NCBI GenBank assembly: GCA_011947345.1
Contig: JAAVTG010000586.1
Span: 248,001-312,000, forward strand
Length of the DNA stretch: 64,000 nucleotides
Reading direction: 5' to 3'
From: Phytophthora quininea
Lineage: Eukaryota; Oomycota; Peronosporomycetes; Peronosporales; Peronosporaceae
Part shown: positions 43,001 to 55,167 of the stretch, one piece after another
Position numbering within the stretch: position 1 is the stretch's first letter
Layout: every line of letters starts with the position of its first letter
Made by a program: the position numbers and the translations under genes
Notes under the pieces: generated by a model
The model's database searches: none
The model's input: the letters and a program-made list of their open reading frames with translations, nothing else
Told to the model about the DNA's origin: nothing

Positions 43001-44458
43001 ACGGAGGACATTGGTTGACCTTGATACGCTGCGAATGGCGTGCTTGAGCTCAATTCGCCGCTGAAGCTCAGTAGCACCTGAAAACCCCTTCCACAGCTCA
43101 CCGCGTAGCTCATCCGGAATGCCTGCTCGCACAGCGGATATAATCTGTTTTAATATTTTAGTGTTAGATACGAGGCCGGTCAGAGGAACACAAGCAACTA
43201 CTCACCTCGGGCGTTTGTGCGTACTTGTCTGACGCAATACACTTTTCGAGCTGCGTGTACTTTGTTTCGGCGTGGCCTTGCAGTAGCAGTTGCAGCCATT
43301 TCTTTGAGGTTGGCGTTAGCTCCGCTTTTCTTGCTGTTACTTGGGCGCTAGAGGAGCCTAATCCCCGCTCTTGCCCCCGCTGCTGGTTTCATCGTGGTCA
43401 TCCTCTAGCTTCAGGACGAACATCTTTGACGGCGGTGTGGCAATCCAAATTAAACACGTCTCGCGCTCGACGGCCGGTATTTTCGCAAACTTAAACATGC
43501 CTCCATCTTTCTTCCTTTCTTCCATCAGCTGCTCCCCTGTGACTCGAACTGTGGGGGCATGACGAACATCCACGCGACCTTGAAGCTCGCTCAATGTATC
43601 GTCGCGAAAGTAGAGAAGATCGCCCGATGTCAAGAAAAAAAAGTGACGCTTCCAGTACGTCATGATGCTCTTGGGGCTATGCACGTTGCGCTCTCGTCGC
43701 TTCGTCATCCAGCCCGAGTGGAGGACATCCACAGTAGGATAGAACGCCGACAGGGAAGCCAGCAACGACAACCCCTGTTGTGCTTCGGTCGCGCTACACG
43801 AGATACGTTAGGATAACATTCGCCACAAAACTCTTTCAAAGCCGACGTACCCTCCCCACTCTTTGCCGTTGTGAAACGCCAGCAAATTGACATGCTATAT
43901 CAAGATATTAGAAACACACACCAAAATCGAAATCGCTTCCAAAAGGATCGTACAAGTGGCGTCAACACCGCAAACTTCTGGTCGTATGCTCCTGGTCTCG
44001 AGTCATTTATCTCCGTGCGATTCTTCACATAAAAAAATCCATTAGCACAGCACAGTATCTCCCACAGAATTGAAAGTTTTTGCTCACAAACTTGGCCGGC
44101 TTCTTGCCAGCAGTAGGCACTGGAGTAAAGCAGCAAATTCCCGTAGCGTTCGTCATCGAGATGACGCCTTTAGGTGTCGACATCAGCAGCGTTGACACGT
44201 CCTTGTAGGCATCTAAGCAACATGAAATTTTGTTAAACCTCCGTTCAAGCACCATTTTTCTTCCGTCTTTCGAACCGTAATGGCGCAGCTCCTTAAGTCC
44301 GTTGGACGTGGACAGAAACACAAAGTAGCGTTTGCGCCAGCGCTTGCTGAAGCGCCCGAGCTTCTTGAGCCAGCCGTGCCAGAGCACCGTGACCCCGTGG
44401 AGACTGTGGAAACCTGTCGGGTTGGAGCTGTTGTAGACCGAGTTTCAAGCATAGACAT
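40067..44458 (-). CDS. PH-PH-TBC domain RabGAP
   Basis: Multi-exon gene. From MSMLETRST at 44458 it runs into a first PH domain (WHGWLKKLGRFSKRWRKRYF, near 44380-44050). A second PH domain follows (SGWMTKRRERNVHSPK, YWKRHFFFLTSGDLLYF, 43720-43380). The TBC domain opens with AGIPDELRGELWKGF (near 43130) and is interrupted by a Ser/acidic insertion (42900-42580). It resumes with YVDEESAFWMIN and ends in FPLGRLVERWFLSLF, then LRIWDAFFMRGVIVFYGVGL (42210-41930). The C-terminal half, 40067-41632, is a low-complexity Ser/Gly linker and a terminal coiled coil. TBC proteins stimulate Rab GTP hydrolysis; the PH domains suggest phosphoinositide-guided placement. Frame changes near 44405, 42900 and 42385 are needed; exon limits are approximate. 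Confidence 0.7.
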
Positions 44459-44742
44459 ACATCGTTAGAAAGTTGGGGAACATGGTGCGGGTTCCTCTCC
44501 GTCGGTATGCGGATCGACAGCCGCAGGGGGGAACAGCACGCACTTGCTTCGAGACTTTTGCATGATCCTTTACGTCAAGAGCTACGAAAATTTTACAGCC
44601 TCGTAAAATGTCAGTTAAAACCTACTAGTAATTCTTTCGTAAATCTGATCCGCCATGACTGAGCTGTTGCTGTCTGCTCGGCTGCGTATGGCATCTCCAG
44701 TGTATTTGCCCTTCACTTGGTTTTAAATCTTGCTGCTGGTAC

Positions 44743-45614
44743 TTACTGCTGTACATGTACGAGCTTTAACCGCAACGTGCACGTCCATATTGCAAGCGTT
44801 TGCCGCTCAAAATCTGCGCAGTCCTCGGCGCCGCAGGAAAAATAGTACGCGGCTCCGACAGCAGCTCCGCTGAGGTGCGCAACGTGGCCGATGCCGTCCT
44901 GCTGGTTCGTCACGTACGAGTACGCGTCCTTGAAGATGAACATCGAGCCCGCGAGCCACGCCGGCATGGGCACAATGCCGAAGATCAGCAGCGTGCCGTG
45001 CGGGAAGAGCAGAATACTCATAGCCGTGATGCCGTTCACTGCGCCACTAGCGCCCAAGTTGTAGGTTAGCCGTCCTGACAGGTGCTGCTCGTACACCGCC
45101 GCCGCAGAGGACAGCACTCCGCTCACCAGGTACAGCCCGAGGAATCTCTTGTGGCCCAATACGTCGCACATTTGGCGACCGAAGAAGTACAGTCCCAGCA
45201 TATTGGCGCCGAGGTGGCCAATGGTAGCCTGGCTGAACATGGCCGTCAGCAGCGTGTAGTAGCGGTGCTCCCGAAGGTGCTGCGTGGACGTCGTGAAGTG
45301 CATGAGCATGGTGCTCATTCTCGGCTTGAAGCTGCGCACTTGCTGCGCACGGTGGCGTGGTGGCGGCGCCTGTGCACGCAACCAGGCCATGGTGATGACC
45401 GAGTTGACGGATATTAGGCCCAACACCACGACATCGCCCGATACGGCGCGACTGGGACGGCGACTGCTGGCTCGGTACTGGTACTGGTGTCGGACCTGCT
45501 CGTGCTTGAGATTGCGCGCCAACGGCGAACGAGTGGCGGGCTGCAGCGCATTGCGGAGACGCAGAGGCGACGTCCGAGTGCTGGGAGCGTCCTGGCGAGC
45601 GCCGTCCGCAGCAT
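44743..45614 (-). CDS. rhomboid intramembrane serine protease, mitochondrial type
   Basis: Cleaves membrane proteins within the bilayer. The catalytic Ser lies in LGASGAVNG and the catalytic His in GIGHVAHLSGAAVG, with five or more hydrophobic helices, and GHLGANMLGLYFFG for the helix-2 motif. The N-terminus from ATG 45614 (MLRTALARTLPALGRRL) is Arg/Leu/Ala-rich without acids, resembling a mitochondrial targeting peptide, so a PARL-like role is likely. A one-base frame change near 45530 separates this leader from the body (RNLKHEQVRHQYQYRASS). The leader's frame is also continuous, with no stop, with the upstream transposase-derived frame. I favour a separate start at 45614, or at the in-frame ATG at about 45667. 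Confidence 0.75.
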
Positions 45615-45659
45615 CTCAACAGATTCCCAATGGAAGGGGACGTGGAAAGTGCTATGCAA

Positions 45660-47412
45660 TGTAGCCATGTTGATCTGAGGTTGAAGTTGCTCGGACTTGG
45701 TGCTGCAATTGTGCGCGTGATTGCTGGAGGAACTCGACGACAGCAGCAGGGAGGGAAAGTTGTGCTGCGCCCAGTACTGCTCGAGGATTTCTTGGGCTTG
45801 TAGGATGACATTTGGAGGTGGGGCAAGGACGGGTTGAATCGGGTTGGGCAGTTGGTGGTCCTCCTCAATACACTCCGCAGCTTTGGTTGGTCCACTGCTG
45901 CGCTCTTGTTGGACCTGATAAACGATCTGCTTGATGGATAAAGCGGTTGATGATGGCGGCTCGATCCCGAGACGGGAAAACTCGGCGCCACTCACGCACT
46001 GCAACGGGATACTGCGGGAATGCGCTTCCAATTCCAGCATCTGCAGTAGCTGATTGAGCTTGGCCACTTCTTCATCGACTACAGTGATAAAGGAGGCATC
46101 TGCTTCCAGCTGAGACGGTAGCCCAACACCATTTATTTGGGTAGGAAGGACCTGCGTCTTCCTCCAGCAGCTAGCTGCGAGTTCAGAGCTCCCTGCTTGC
46201 CAGGCGATTTTTGCGAGAGCCATTGCATCCACTGAATTGACCTCGAACAGCTCATGAGTGCCGAAGATCGGCATACCACTAGTGAGTCTTACTCAGCGCG
46301 CTGAATCACTAATTGTCGATACTGAACATGGAAAACCTTTGTCACTTTTCCACAGCACGACCGAACATGATCCATGAGCACTGGCGAGAGGAATACCAAT
46401 CGGATATTACTGATCTCTGTCAAGCCTGCCAGCTGGTTGAAAGATTTGTTCACCAACAACAGTACATGTCGATTGCTTCGCACGAGAGCTTGATTCCAAT
46501 TCTGTAACCAAGCAGAAAACTGGTTTAACACTGCTGGCTCCATCTCACTGCGGAAATGTAGTGGCTTGAGCGGGTTATCACTCCTGACGAAAATCGGTTC
46601 CAGACGCTGCATTCCAGTCACGTTCGAAGCTAACCCGACGACAAGCTCGGCAGTATGTGGACTTGCAACATTATTCTGTGCCTCCTTGACAGGACTGCAT
46701 TCGAAGAAGAACGGCGCCCTGTCCAAACACCAAACATCATCCAGAGAGCAAGCACTTCCTGCAGAAACTCCAGAGAAAACACTGCAATTGCATCTGCAAC
46801 GCGTTTGCACTCTGTCACACGCACAGACTCCATCGACTCTTGGAGATCCTCCCGCTGGTTCCGCTGCAGCTTAATTCCGTGTCTAATCTGAAACCTGCTG
46901 AGCCATCCATTCGACAGCTCCAGTCTCTCCGCTGCAGGCACTGCCAGCTCGTCGTAAATCTCTCTTGCAGTGCTTTTAATCTGGTTCCCTGTCAACTGGT
47001 CATAGTGTTCCGAATCCAGATTCTCCAGCCACCTCGTTAAGCACTTTTCCAGTTCTGGATGCTTCAAATTCTTCTCGGCGTGGCTCCGTGTTGGCGATAG
47101 TATTCCTTCCCTTGAGTTATGCATTGCAGCTCGGATCTTCTTCTCCGCTGCTAGCCACCGACTGATTGTGCCCTGACTCAGCTTCTCGTAACGTGGGAGC
47201 GCTCTAAAGTGAGCTGCTGTCGCTTTCTGGTTGCGTCCATTGCTGCGATACCATTCCAGCACTTGCAGCTTCTCTTCAGGCATCAATAGAGCACGTCTAC
47301 CAGCAAGATGAGCATCTTCATCATTCGTACTATGTATTGAGAAAGTCTGATCGATGGATACTGGTTGTAGAGGCCCCGGAAGAGCGACCGAAGAGTTCGG
47401 CGTTCGCCCCAT
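45660..47412 (-). CDS. Tigger/CENP-B-like transposase-derived protein
   Basis: Layout of the pogo/Tigger branch of Tc1-mariner. The N-terminal psq-type helix-turn-helix is LQVLEWYRSNGRNQKATAAH. The CENP-B-type HTH is LEKCLTRWLENLDSEHYDQL through LSNGWLSRFQIRHGIKL. A DDE region follows (RHVLLLVNKSFNQLAG, SNIRLVFLSPVLMDHV) and then the conserved CWRKTQVLP. Where active Tigger transposases have LLLxDNxxSH, this one has LLLVNKSF, so a catalytic Asp appears lost; the first Asp may survive in CLDRAPFFF. Frame changes lie near 46780 and 46290. No terminal inverted repeats were seen. I infer a domesticated or dead transposase; the DNA-binding half is the best preserved part. The 3' end is uncertain because the frame stays open into the rhomboid gene. 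Confidence 0.65.
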
Positions 47413-47586
47413 GACCGTCTCAGATGAAGCCCAATTTAGAGTTACAGTGAGTAATTAGAGTGTTACAGTCCTGAACTGTATCCATATCCGCGAAAGGGCA
47501 CAGTATTCGATGGAGGGGATAAGCATGCGCGGCCAGAGGACACTAAAGACGCTGGAGATCGAGGCAATGCGGACACGAACCCTCTA

Positions 47587-49011
47587 ATGTTCCAGTCGCG
47601 TCTGCAAGCCAAGAGGGAGGAGCGAATGCAGCAGAGACAGCTCGAGCAGACTGTTACCAAATCGCAGACTGAAGATGCCAACACGAAAAGCTTCGCAGTA
47701 CGTTCTGCAATCTGGAGATGGTTGATGAGGAATAGCGCCAACTTTTCGCTATTGTCAGCAGATATCTGGCCTGGAAGCGGCTGGGGAGGACATTCAACGA
47801 CGTCGAGAGCGAGCAGAGGCGAGGAAGCGGGTGATTGAGAACCAAGGCAACGTCTGGGACGCTGTTGTCAATAACGATCTCAAAATGGTGCAGAGCTATT
47901 TCCTTGTAGAAGGGGCTGAGAATGTCCTTCGTCGACGTCATCCAGATGCAGACCAAGGAGGAAGATCGTTATTGCATTGTGCTGCGTGGTAAGTGCTCGT
48001 GCATTGTATGATGATAGTTTACTTTTTTCTGACGAACGATGCTGCAGGTATGGCTTCAAGGCAATTGTAGAGTTCATTTTATCGACGGGGTTCATGGTGG
48101 ATGCACTTGACAGCGTACGTTTAGGCTGCGGCACGATGTTGTGGTTGAATATTCACGCTCTACGCTCTAAGGTTGCAAGCAGTACTACCGCTCTCCTTGA
48201 AGCTGCACGTGCCGGCCACGCAGATGTATGTGTTTGCTTACTACAGCATGGGGCCAATCCAAGACACCGTGACAGCTACGTGAGCAAATTTCTTATTCCC
48301 CACTTCAGGCTTCTCACCAACCCAAAACATTTATTTTTACGCTCAAGGGCGATACAGCTTTTCACTGGGCTGGACGACAAGGCCACGGCATCGTTCTAAT
48401 GCGAATGGCGCTTGAACAGGAGCGGTTAGAACCAGGATCGACCCCTGCCATCTGGGTCTCGAAGGTAAGATACCATTCTTGATTGGCAATAGCGTACCAA
48501 CTCACTCAAGACAACACTCTTCCCTCGCAGAACTACAAAGGCCGAACTGTCGTTGAGTTGGTGCAAGGGCAACCATTTGTCACTCCGCTCCTGCAGAAGC
48601 GGTTAGGCTCATCTTTCACCAGAGCTTTGGAGTCTGCAAAGGGAAAGCGTCGATCTCGTTTCGCTGGGAAAGTATGTTGGCTGTATTGCTACGAGTTTCA
48701 CTTGTTGAAAATTCGTTCTGTTTGGTGTGATGGATTGCAGGCGCCAGGTGTGACGAAGAAAGCTAGCCTAACACGTGCTGATACTCGACCTGCCCAAGGT
48801 CTAAATGAAGAGCCTGACTCTACAGCGCTGAGTGGAGTTCAAGAGCTTGGGTTGGACGTTTCCTCCTTTGCATACAGAGCCGGTAAATAACACCTCATCG
48901 CAAATAAAAAGCAACTAGTTATCTTCAACATCGTCTTACGTTTCTGATCACGATGCAGCCTTCAACGACATTCGCGAAATTGACGATCAAAGTGCCTGGG
49001 ACAGGAAATAA
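47587..49011 (+). CDS. ankyrin repeat protein
   Basis: Eight exons (47587-47697, 47762-47988, 48048-48114, 48172-48279, 48348-48464, 48531-48671, 48741-48882, 48959-49011) total 966 nt, 321 residues, one frame. A charged coiled coil (RLQAKREERMQQRQLEQT) is followed by ankyrin units: VWDAVVNNDLKMVQSYF, RSLLHCAAWYGFKAIVEFIL, TTALLEAARAGHADVCVCLL, GDTAFHWAGRQGH. The Ser/Lys-rich C-terminus has no known domain. The frame is open upstream of 47587, so an extra 5' exon is possible. It is divergent from the transposase-derived gene, with 175 bp between. Ankyrin repeats mediate protein contacts; function unknown. Confidence 0.8.
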
Positions 49012-49040
49012 AGTTTCTCAAAGCCACTCAACTCAGCAGC

Positions 49041-50536
49041 ATGGACGGCTTTGTGCTCACAGTGTCGTTCGACCATGGTCTTCGAACTAAGAGCAAGCAG
49101 GAATGGTGAAACCTGTATGTCAAGCTGGACGACATTTCAGCGAGGCTGCTTGCGTTCCCGACAAGTCTCAGTTCGACGTGTGCTGGAGCGTTCAACTTGT
49201 CGGCACAGATATCGCAACGCCCATACCCGGAGAGTCCAGCCACGGCATCGATCTGGACAAAGCGCCTTACTGTTTCTACGTCCGCGAAACGAGTGTTTTA
49301 AAAGACATCACGCACTACTTCTCCACGCCTGATGCTGCGAAGAAAAGTACTTGGATCAAAGCCCTGACTCAAGTTGCGCGAGATGGCCCACGTCCTCCTA
49401 GGTTTGCTGTATCGACAAAGCAAAGTGACTTTGCGTTTCTTGCGCGGGTAGTGGAATCCCGACCTCATTCCGATGGGACTCATGCAGTGCGTACAGAGCA
49501 GTGTGTTGCTTGGTTGACGGTCGATTAATCAGCGTGTTCCACCTGTACACAGGAGTATATGATCACTTGCTGGTGTCAAGTGTATAGCAAGATGGCAGCT
49601 CGACGTCTGACGAAGGAGTGGAGTGTTTGGCGTCGCTTCTCGGAGTTTGACGAGCTGCATCAGTGCGGAATTTGTTTGTTCGAATGGCAGTGGCGGCGAC
49701 TTTCTCTGATTTGTTTCGTTTTGCCTTTCAGGCTGTTGAAGACATCCTTGGGGCCGCAGATGGATGGAATCCAGCTCATTAAGCGTAAGCGCGATGCTCT
49801 CCAAGGTGTCATGGGCAAGGCTTTCGGCAGCGACTTCCTCGAGGCTCGGCGTGTTCTGCTCGATTCCTTTGTGACGGATGTCTGTGGAATTCGTAGTGCT
49901 GTGGGTTTCTTTAGGGCTGACGCCAGTCCCCGCCTCAAGACTTGCAGCTGTTATTCAGCACTATGCTATTCCGACTCGCCCTCACGCTTTTGTTTCAGAC
50001 TTTCTTCCAGTTCGACGATCACTGCCAGGATGTGGTAAGTTTTGCTCTTTTTCGTTCTTTTATCATGCTGCAGTTGTACCAACAGCACAATGCTTGTTAT
50101 GGCAGGACCAAGCCCCTCGGAAAGCAAAAGGAGATTGGTCGAAGGGGTCTACGTCTCGAGGCGGTGAAGACTTCTCCAGCCTAGCATCGGCTTCGTCAAG
50201 CGCATCTGAGCCTACTGAAAGTAGAAAGTGGGCCCACGCTCGAGCAAGCGTTGCGTCCTCTGTAGGAAGCAGAGGCAGATCGAAAGGGTCTCATTGCAGT
50301 GATGCCAACGAACGTCGAGCCTCAACTGCGTCAAAGCTACAGATCGTTCCACCAAACGCTCTGCTGGGGAGGACGATTGTCGTCACTGTGAAACAAGCGA
50401 GGATCGATATGAAAAACAGCGCCGAAATGGTGGAAAGCGAGACAAACGCAGGGGCGGCAAGAGCGACTCTGCGTCAAGTTATGGATCGAATGAGGCTGAG
50501 CTTCGTGTGGCGGATCCAACTGCGTTGGAATTGTAG
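49041..50536 (+). CDS. PH-like and PX domain protein
   Basis: Likely phosphoinositide-binding endosomal protein. A start at 49041 (MDGFVLTVSFDHG) leads to a PH-like block (LYVKLDDISARLLAF, then YCFYVRETSVLKDITHYF and KKSTWIKAL). The PX domain spans two exons: EYMITCWCQVYSK with EWSVWRRFSEFDELH (from 49553, after intron 49487-49552), then QLIKRKRDALQGVMGKAF and DFLEARRVLLDSFV. The C-terminal exon is Ser/Lys-rich with a Cys pair (DDCRHCE) and stops at 50534-50536. An in-frame TGA occurs at 49107-49109 after SKQEW, and frame changes near 49150 and 50340 are needed. Because conserved sequence continues past each break, these may be consensus errors. Confidence 0.65.
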
Positions 50537-50630
50537 CAAAAGGCAAGTTGAAGTGAAAATGGCTACAATTATCGCTCCACACACTACCCCAAATCAACAT
50601 CTAGAGCGTTACACACTGACCCATTTTACC

Positions 50631-53600
50631 ATGGCGACGGCGGAGCATCTAGCCGCCTGCGCGAGGCAGCTCTTCGAGGGCGTCTCGGGTAGCGCCGAGC
50701 AGCATGCGGCCAACGCATGGCTCATGCAATTCCAAAGTCAGCCGGAGGCGTGGGACGCGGCGCTGCAGCTGCTCAACAACTCCCCAGAGACCCCACAACG
50801 GAGCTGGTGGCGATGCAGATTTTACGACTCAAGACGCAGCAGCAGTGGGGTTCTCTCAGCCCCGCAACGGCAGCTCGTGCGGCAGGTTGAATGCAATAGA
50901 GTTTAACATCACTTTTCCAACTATAATCACTGATGTAGGACTGCTGTAGACGCTATTGAAGCTGCTACAGGATACCTGTGTCTCTGACGCCGGTCTGTCG
51001 CCTGTAAGCAGCAGGATCGCGTGTGTCACAGTGGCGGACATTGTAGTCAAATCTTACAAGGAGTGGCCAGACTGGAAGAGCGACGTGCAGAGGCTGGTGG
51101 ATGCGGGAGTCGCAGCAAATAGACCGCACCGAGGAGCTGCAGTGGTAAGAGAGAGGATACATTACTGGCTGAAGCTGAAGCTGATGTCGGATTTCTGCTG
51201 CAGTTGGCAGAGATTTTGGGAGCCATCCCAGTGCAGATACTGGGGTTGGGAAGCTGTGGGGTGATGGAGAAAGGCTGGAAGTGCTTGCGATGTTTCAGAA
51301 GGAGAGCAAAGAAGTGCTCAAGGCGGTGCAGATGATCTTATCTAGCATGTATGGCAAAGCTCTTATTGACGATATTATCCGGGAGCTGATCTGCTGTCTG
51401 TGCTGCAGACCTGAAGAACGCAATAATGCGTTGCGATGTCTTGAAAACTGGATAGTCGGCTGCGTTTCCTCGCACGAGACGTTTGGATTGACGGCAGCTC
51501 ACATATTTATAAGGTAGAGCGCTGGTCGCTGGCATTTATACATGCCGGATTCTAACTCTTATTCAAGCGGTCTCGTAGATGTACTGTTTAAAATTGTCGT
51601 CAGCGAAAACGAGGAGCAGTCTCAGGTACGTTTTCGTACTGGTATGCTGCAATTTAAAATCTCAAACTAATTCTTAATTGAAGCTTGCCGCAGGGATTAT
51701 TGCCGACTCTTTCGTGAACACGGTTTCCACGCCAACGTCAGAGGCAATGGTAAACGCTGTATTGCACACAGGTCGCTGTCTGGTGGACACAAGTGCTTTT
51801 TGCGTTCGAAACTGCAAGCTCCCAACGGTGCTATCATAGATCCTGAGCACCAGATTACTGCCTGCAAAGGAATTTCACGAATTGCTTGCTCTCTTGCAAT
51901 GAACCATGCGCCTGCGCTGTTTTCAGGTGAAAAGTGTAACACTTTACCGGCGCAACAGAAGTTCACACTCGATTTCTTGGAGCTGCTTTTGGCTTGCTCG
52001 GCTCACAAAGACGTTGACGTGGTCCAGCCCACATTGGAGATATGGTTCTTTTTCCTGGAGGAAACTTCGTCACAGAACGAAATTTCATTGGAGGTTTTGG
52101 GTGCAGTAAATCAGAAACGAATCGTTAGCATTCTTTCACGCTTGGTAAACGCACTCATTGAACACTGCAAATATCCCCAGTGGTTTATAGAACGTCAAGA
52201 AATTTATAGTGATGATCCAGATGTTGAAGCTGTCACAAGTTTGCGCAGGTAAGCTGTTATTTTATTGTGCTGAATTAGCTACGAGTTACTAAATGCATTG
52301 TTCGATTTCAAGAGAGATCGCCGACACTCTGCTAAGTCTCTTCTCAAAATGGCCTGGAAATCCCAGTGGTGATTACGTGTCCTGTGTGAAAGGCATGTCT
52401 GAAATACTTTCCGAGTCTTCGGATGTGGCATTGCTTGATGCATTGCTGTTCCTACTGTCGTACCTGGTCGAGCTATTTGATGTCGTTTCTTCGGATTCGG
52501 AGTCTGAAGATGGTCAAAATTTCTGTGAGCCTACATCTGATGGGGTTGACGTGCTATTGGGAATACTGGACTGCGCTGGTAAACTCCCGGTGCACCCTCT
52601 GGTTGTCAGCAGCTTTGCCAGGTAAGTTTGTGAAGTTTTACCATGGTGTGACAATCAAACTAATTTGTTTTTTGTCCAGCTATCTGCGCTCGCTGAGTGC
52701 TTCGTTGGCTCTGCCGGCTAATGCGTATTTGCGTGCCTCATCGACAATTTGTCAAGGACTCCAGTTTTCGTCGTCGTTCCCTGTTGCCGTTCAGTCGCTG
52801 CTTCAAAGCAGTTCGTCCATATCGTACGTGCGTAGTTTATTGATCCATTGTAGCTTTATTCTTCTTACCGCTTTCTTGCGGTTTGTAGTAAATACACAAG
52901 CGTCGAGGAGAGGGCCCCGCTGCTACAAACGCTGCTAGCATTTTGTAATGATCACCCAGCAAATATTGCTCAAGAAAACCAAGGAGATCTCCTGGAAGTG
53001 ACATTCCGGATTGCTAGTGGTGCCTCAGACGCAGGTAAGTCACCAAATGCAGCGAATTGGTTTGTTGCCTCTGACTTCTCTTGGTGGCTAGAATTTGCAA
53101 CGTTGTGCTCGTCCGTCCTGTCAAACTTGACTATTCAAGTGCAAAGTGAATCCGCAGGCGAATCTTCCAGTGCTATATACCTGCTAGGTCGTGCGCTAAG
53201 TGGTGTCCAAGATCTACGGCATGGGCATGCATTGGTAGACCAGCTGTGGTCGCTAGTTAGCAGTTCGTTGCTTCGGCATAAGGCCGACGAGGCTTGCCGC
53301 CGATCAGGGGTTCACTTTTTCCTGACTGTGCTTCCTTTGCTGGATGAGAAGACCGCTGGTACCATTGAGCCTCAAATTTTGGGCACATGCTTGTGGTGGT
53401 ATGGCGAAAGCATCGCTCCTGATACTCTCGCTTGCTGCTCCCGAATCTTTGTAAATCACGGTGGAGATGCTAGCTTCCAGACAACTGCAAGTCAAGTGTT
53501 TCAGGTGAGAAGTTGAGGCTGATGGGATGAAGAATTGTCTTCTAACGGTTTGATTTTGTTCGAACTGCCACAGCGGCTGCTTGCTGCTTTTCGCGCAAAG

Positions 53601-54350
53601 TTGCACGATACCCCAGAAGCAGGCGAAATGGAGGAATTCCTGACTCAAGATCGCCATGCGAACTTGATGATCCCAGAAGTCGAGCAGTTTATGAAATTAA
53701 CACGCGAGATGCTAACCTCATGCCCGCAAGTGTTGGTGCAAGACCACCTAGGTGGAGGGCCAAACTTATATTGGACTTGCTTGGACCTGGCAACGAGGAT
53801 CCTCGAGGTAGACCACCAGGTACTCTAGCATTGCAATTGTCTGCATGACAAGACTTGTGTAGCTTTATTGGTAACCGTGTCTTTGGTGTTCCAACCGAAA
53901 CAGATGCAGGAGATGTGCGATGCCGCATGTGACTTCCTCCTGGATGCAGTTCGTTGCCAACCAGACCCAATCTTGGCAAAGATTGACGTGTTTGCGACGA
54001 AAATCATGCGTGTGGTACTTGACTTCTTAGGGCCCAAGCGAGAGCAGTATCGCGCGCAACATCTGGGACTTTTTGTTTCAGTGTCTGCATGCGCCGCAAA
54101 TGCCTGTACAGATCCGAGGTAAGTAGTGCTTGCTGCCACAATGATTTAGACGGGAGCTGACGAGGTATTGTGTGGGCGTTTAGCCGGCTTCCAATCTGCC
54201 GTGTCTGTCGTAGTTTTGGAGCAAAATGCTCTTCACTTAGTGCTGCCACCTGAAGTGTGTCAGCAGTTGCCAAACGAGCTGCGAACTCGCCGTCAGAGAC
54301 ATCGATTTCGGCAATATTTCGCGCAGCTAGCGCAAGCGGTGACTGCTTAG
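50631..54350 (+). CDS. importin-beta family receptor, transportin-3/importin-13-like
   Basis: Nuclear transport receptor built of HEAT repeats. N-terminus MATAEHLAACARQLFEGVSG with ANAWLMQFQSQPEAWDAAL is typical of the Exportin-1-like N-terminal domain in TNPO3/IPO13. Exon 2 (LKLLQDTC, SSRIACVTVADIVVKSYKEW) and later helices (DFLELLLACSAHKDVDVVQP; LDALLFLLSYLVELFD; CQQLPNELRTRRQRHRFRQ at the C-terminus) continue the fold. About ten short introns are present, for example near 50890-50952, 51151-51205, 51517-51575 and 52250-52312. Stop at 54348-54350. Frame changes near 50790 and 51255 are probable. The exact cargo class (SR proteins or others) cannot be read from sequence. Confidence 0.72.
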
Positions 54351-54509
54351 AAGCATTAAACTCCGGGAACTAGTTGGACTGGTGCTAGATAAGCAGACGA
54401 TCAATGTTGCTTTGGATTGTAGAATTCATTCAATGTTGAAGCGATGGTTACGGTCTCCGCAAGGTTACGCGTAACCTAATCATAGCCACACATTTCTATC
54501 ATCAGCACG

Positions 54510-55005
54510 ATGTTCGCTCTGCGTCAAGGTGTGCGCCGCTTCACGACGGCGGCGCCCCGCAAAGGCGAGTAGCACCATCGCCCGCACCAAATAGCCACGT
54601 ATCTCTAGTTTCTAAGCATACCCTTGTTATCTCTTCACTCCCTCTGCTTCTATCAGAATACCCCAAGTCCTTTATCTCCCACTTGCGCACGCAGAAGCTT
54701 CAACGTATTCAACATCGGCATCGCGTTCCTGACGCTGTCTCTGTCATCGCAACTTGTCACATACAAACAGCGCTGAGAAGGCGGTGGAGGTGCAGAATCA
54801 GCTGCAGGACAAGGTGGACGTGCTGCAGAAGATGGTGCTGGAGCTGGGCGGATCGCTTCCTGACGATGACGCACTAGCGGCCGCCCAGGCGGAGGCCAAG
54901 AAGCAGGAGGAAGAAGCCCAACTGAAGCGTGAAGAGGAAGCCAAGGCACTGACCGCTAAGAGCTCTGGTGACGACAAGAAGGGCAAGAAGAGTCTGCTTA
55001 TTTAG
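54510..55005 (+). CDS. small mitochondrial membrane protein
   Basis: Exon 1 (MFALRQGVRRFTTAAPRKG) looks like a mitochondrial presequence. It splices to EYPKSFISHLRTQKLQ (intron about 54568-54656), then a hydrophobic helix (NIGIAFLTLSLSSQLVTYKQ), then a charged coiled coil (AEKAVEVQNQLQDKVDVLQK) and a Lys/Glu-rich tail ending GKKSLLI. The helix and coiled coil are in different frames from their neighbours, needing one-base changes near 54708 and 54772. Single-span inner-membrane topology is inferred. Family unknown. Confidence 0.5.
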
Positions 55006-55167
55006 GCCCCAGACGCCAGAGTGCTGGTTACATAGAGGACGACGCTGCGATGAGCAGGCCGGGGTTGCTACTGGATCTTTGGGCAAATGCTGAGCCATGC
55101 AAGAGGCTAAATGCTGTATAAAGACACTGGATCCTGCTCCTGAAAAGGTCGCACAACCTGCTCTTTC

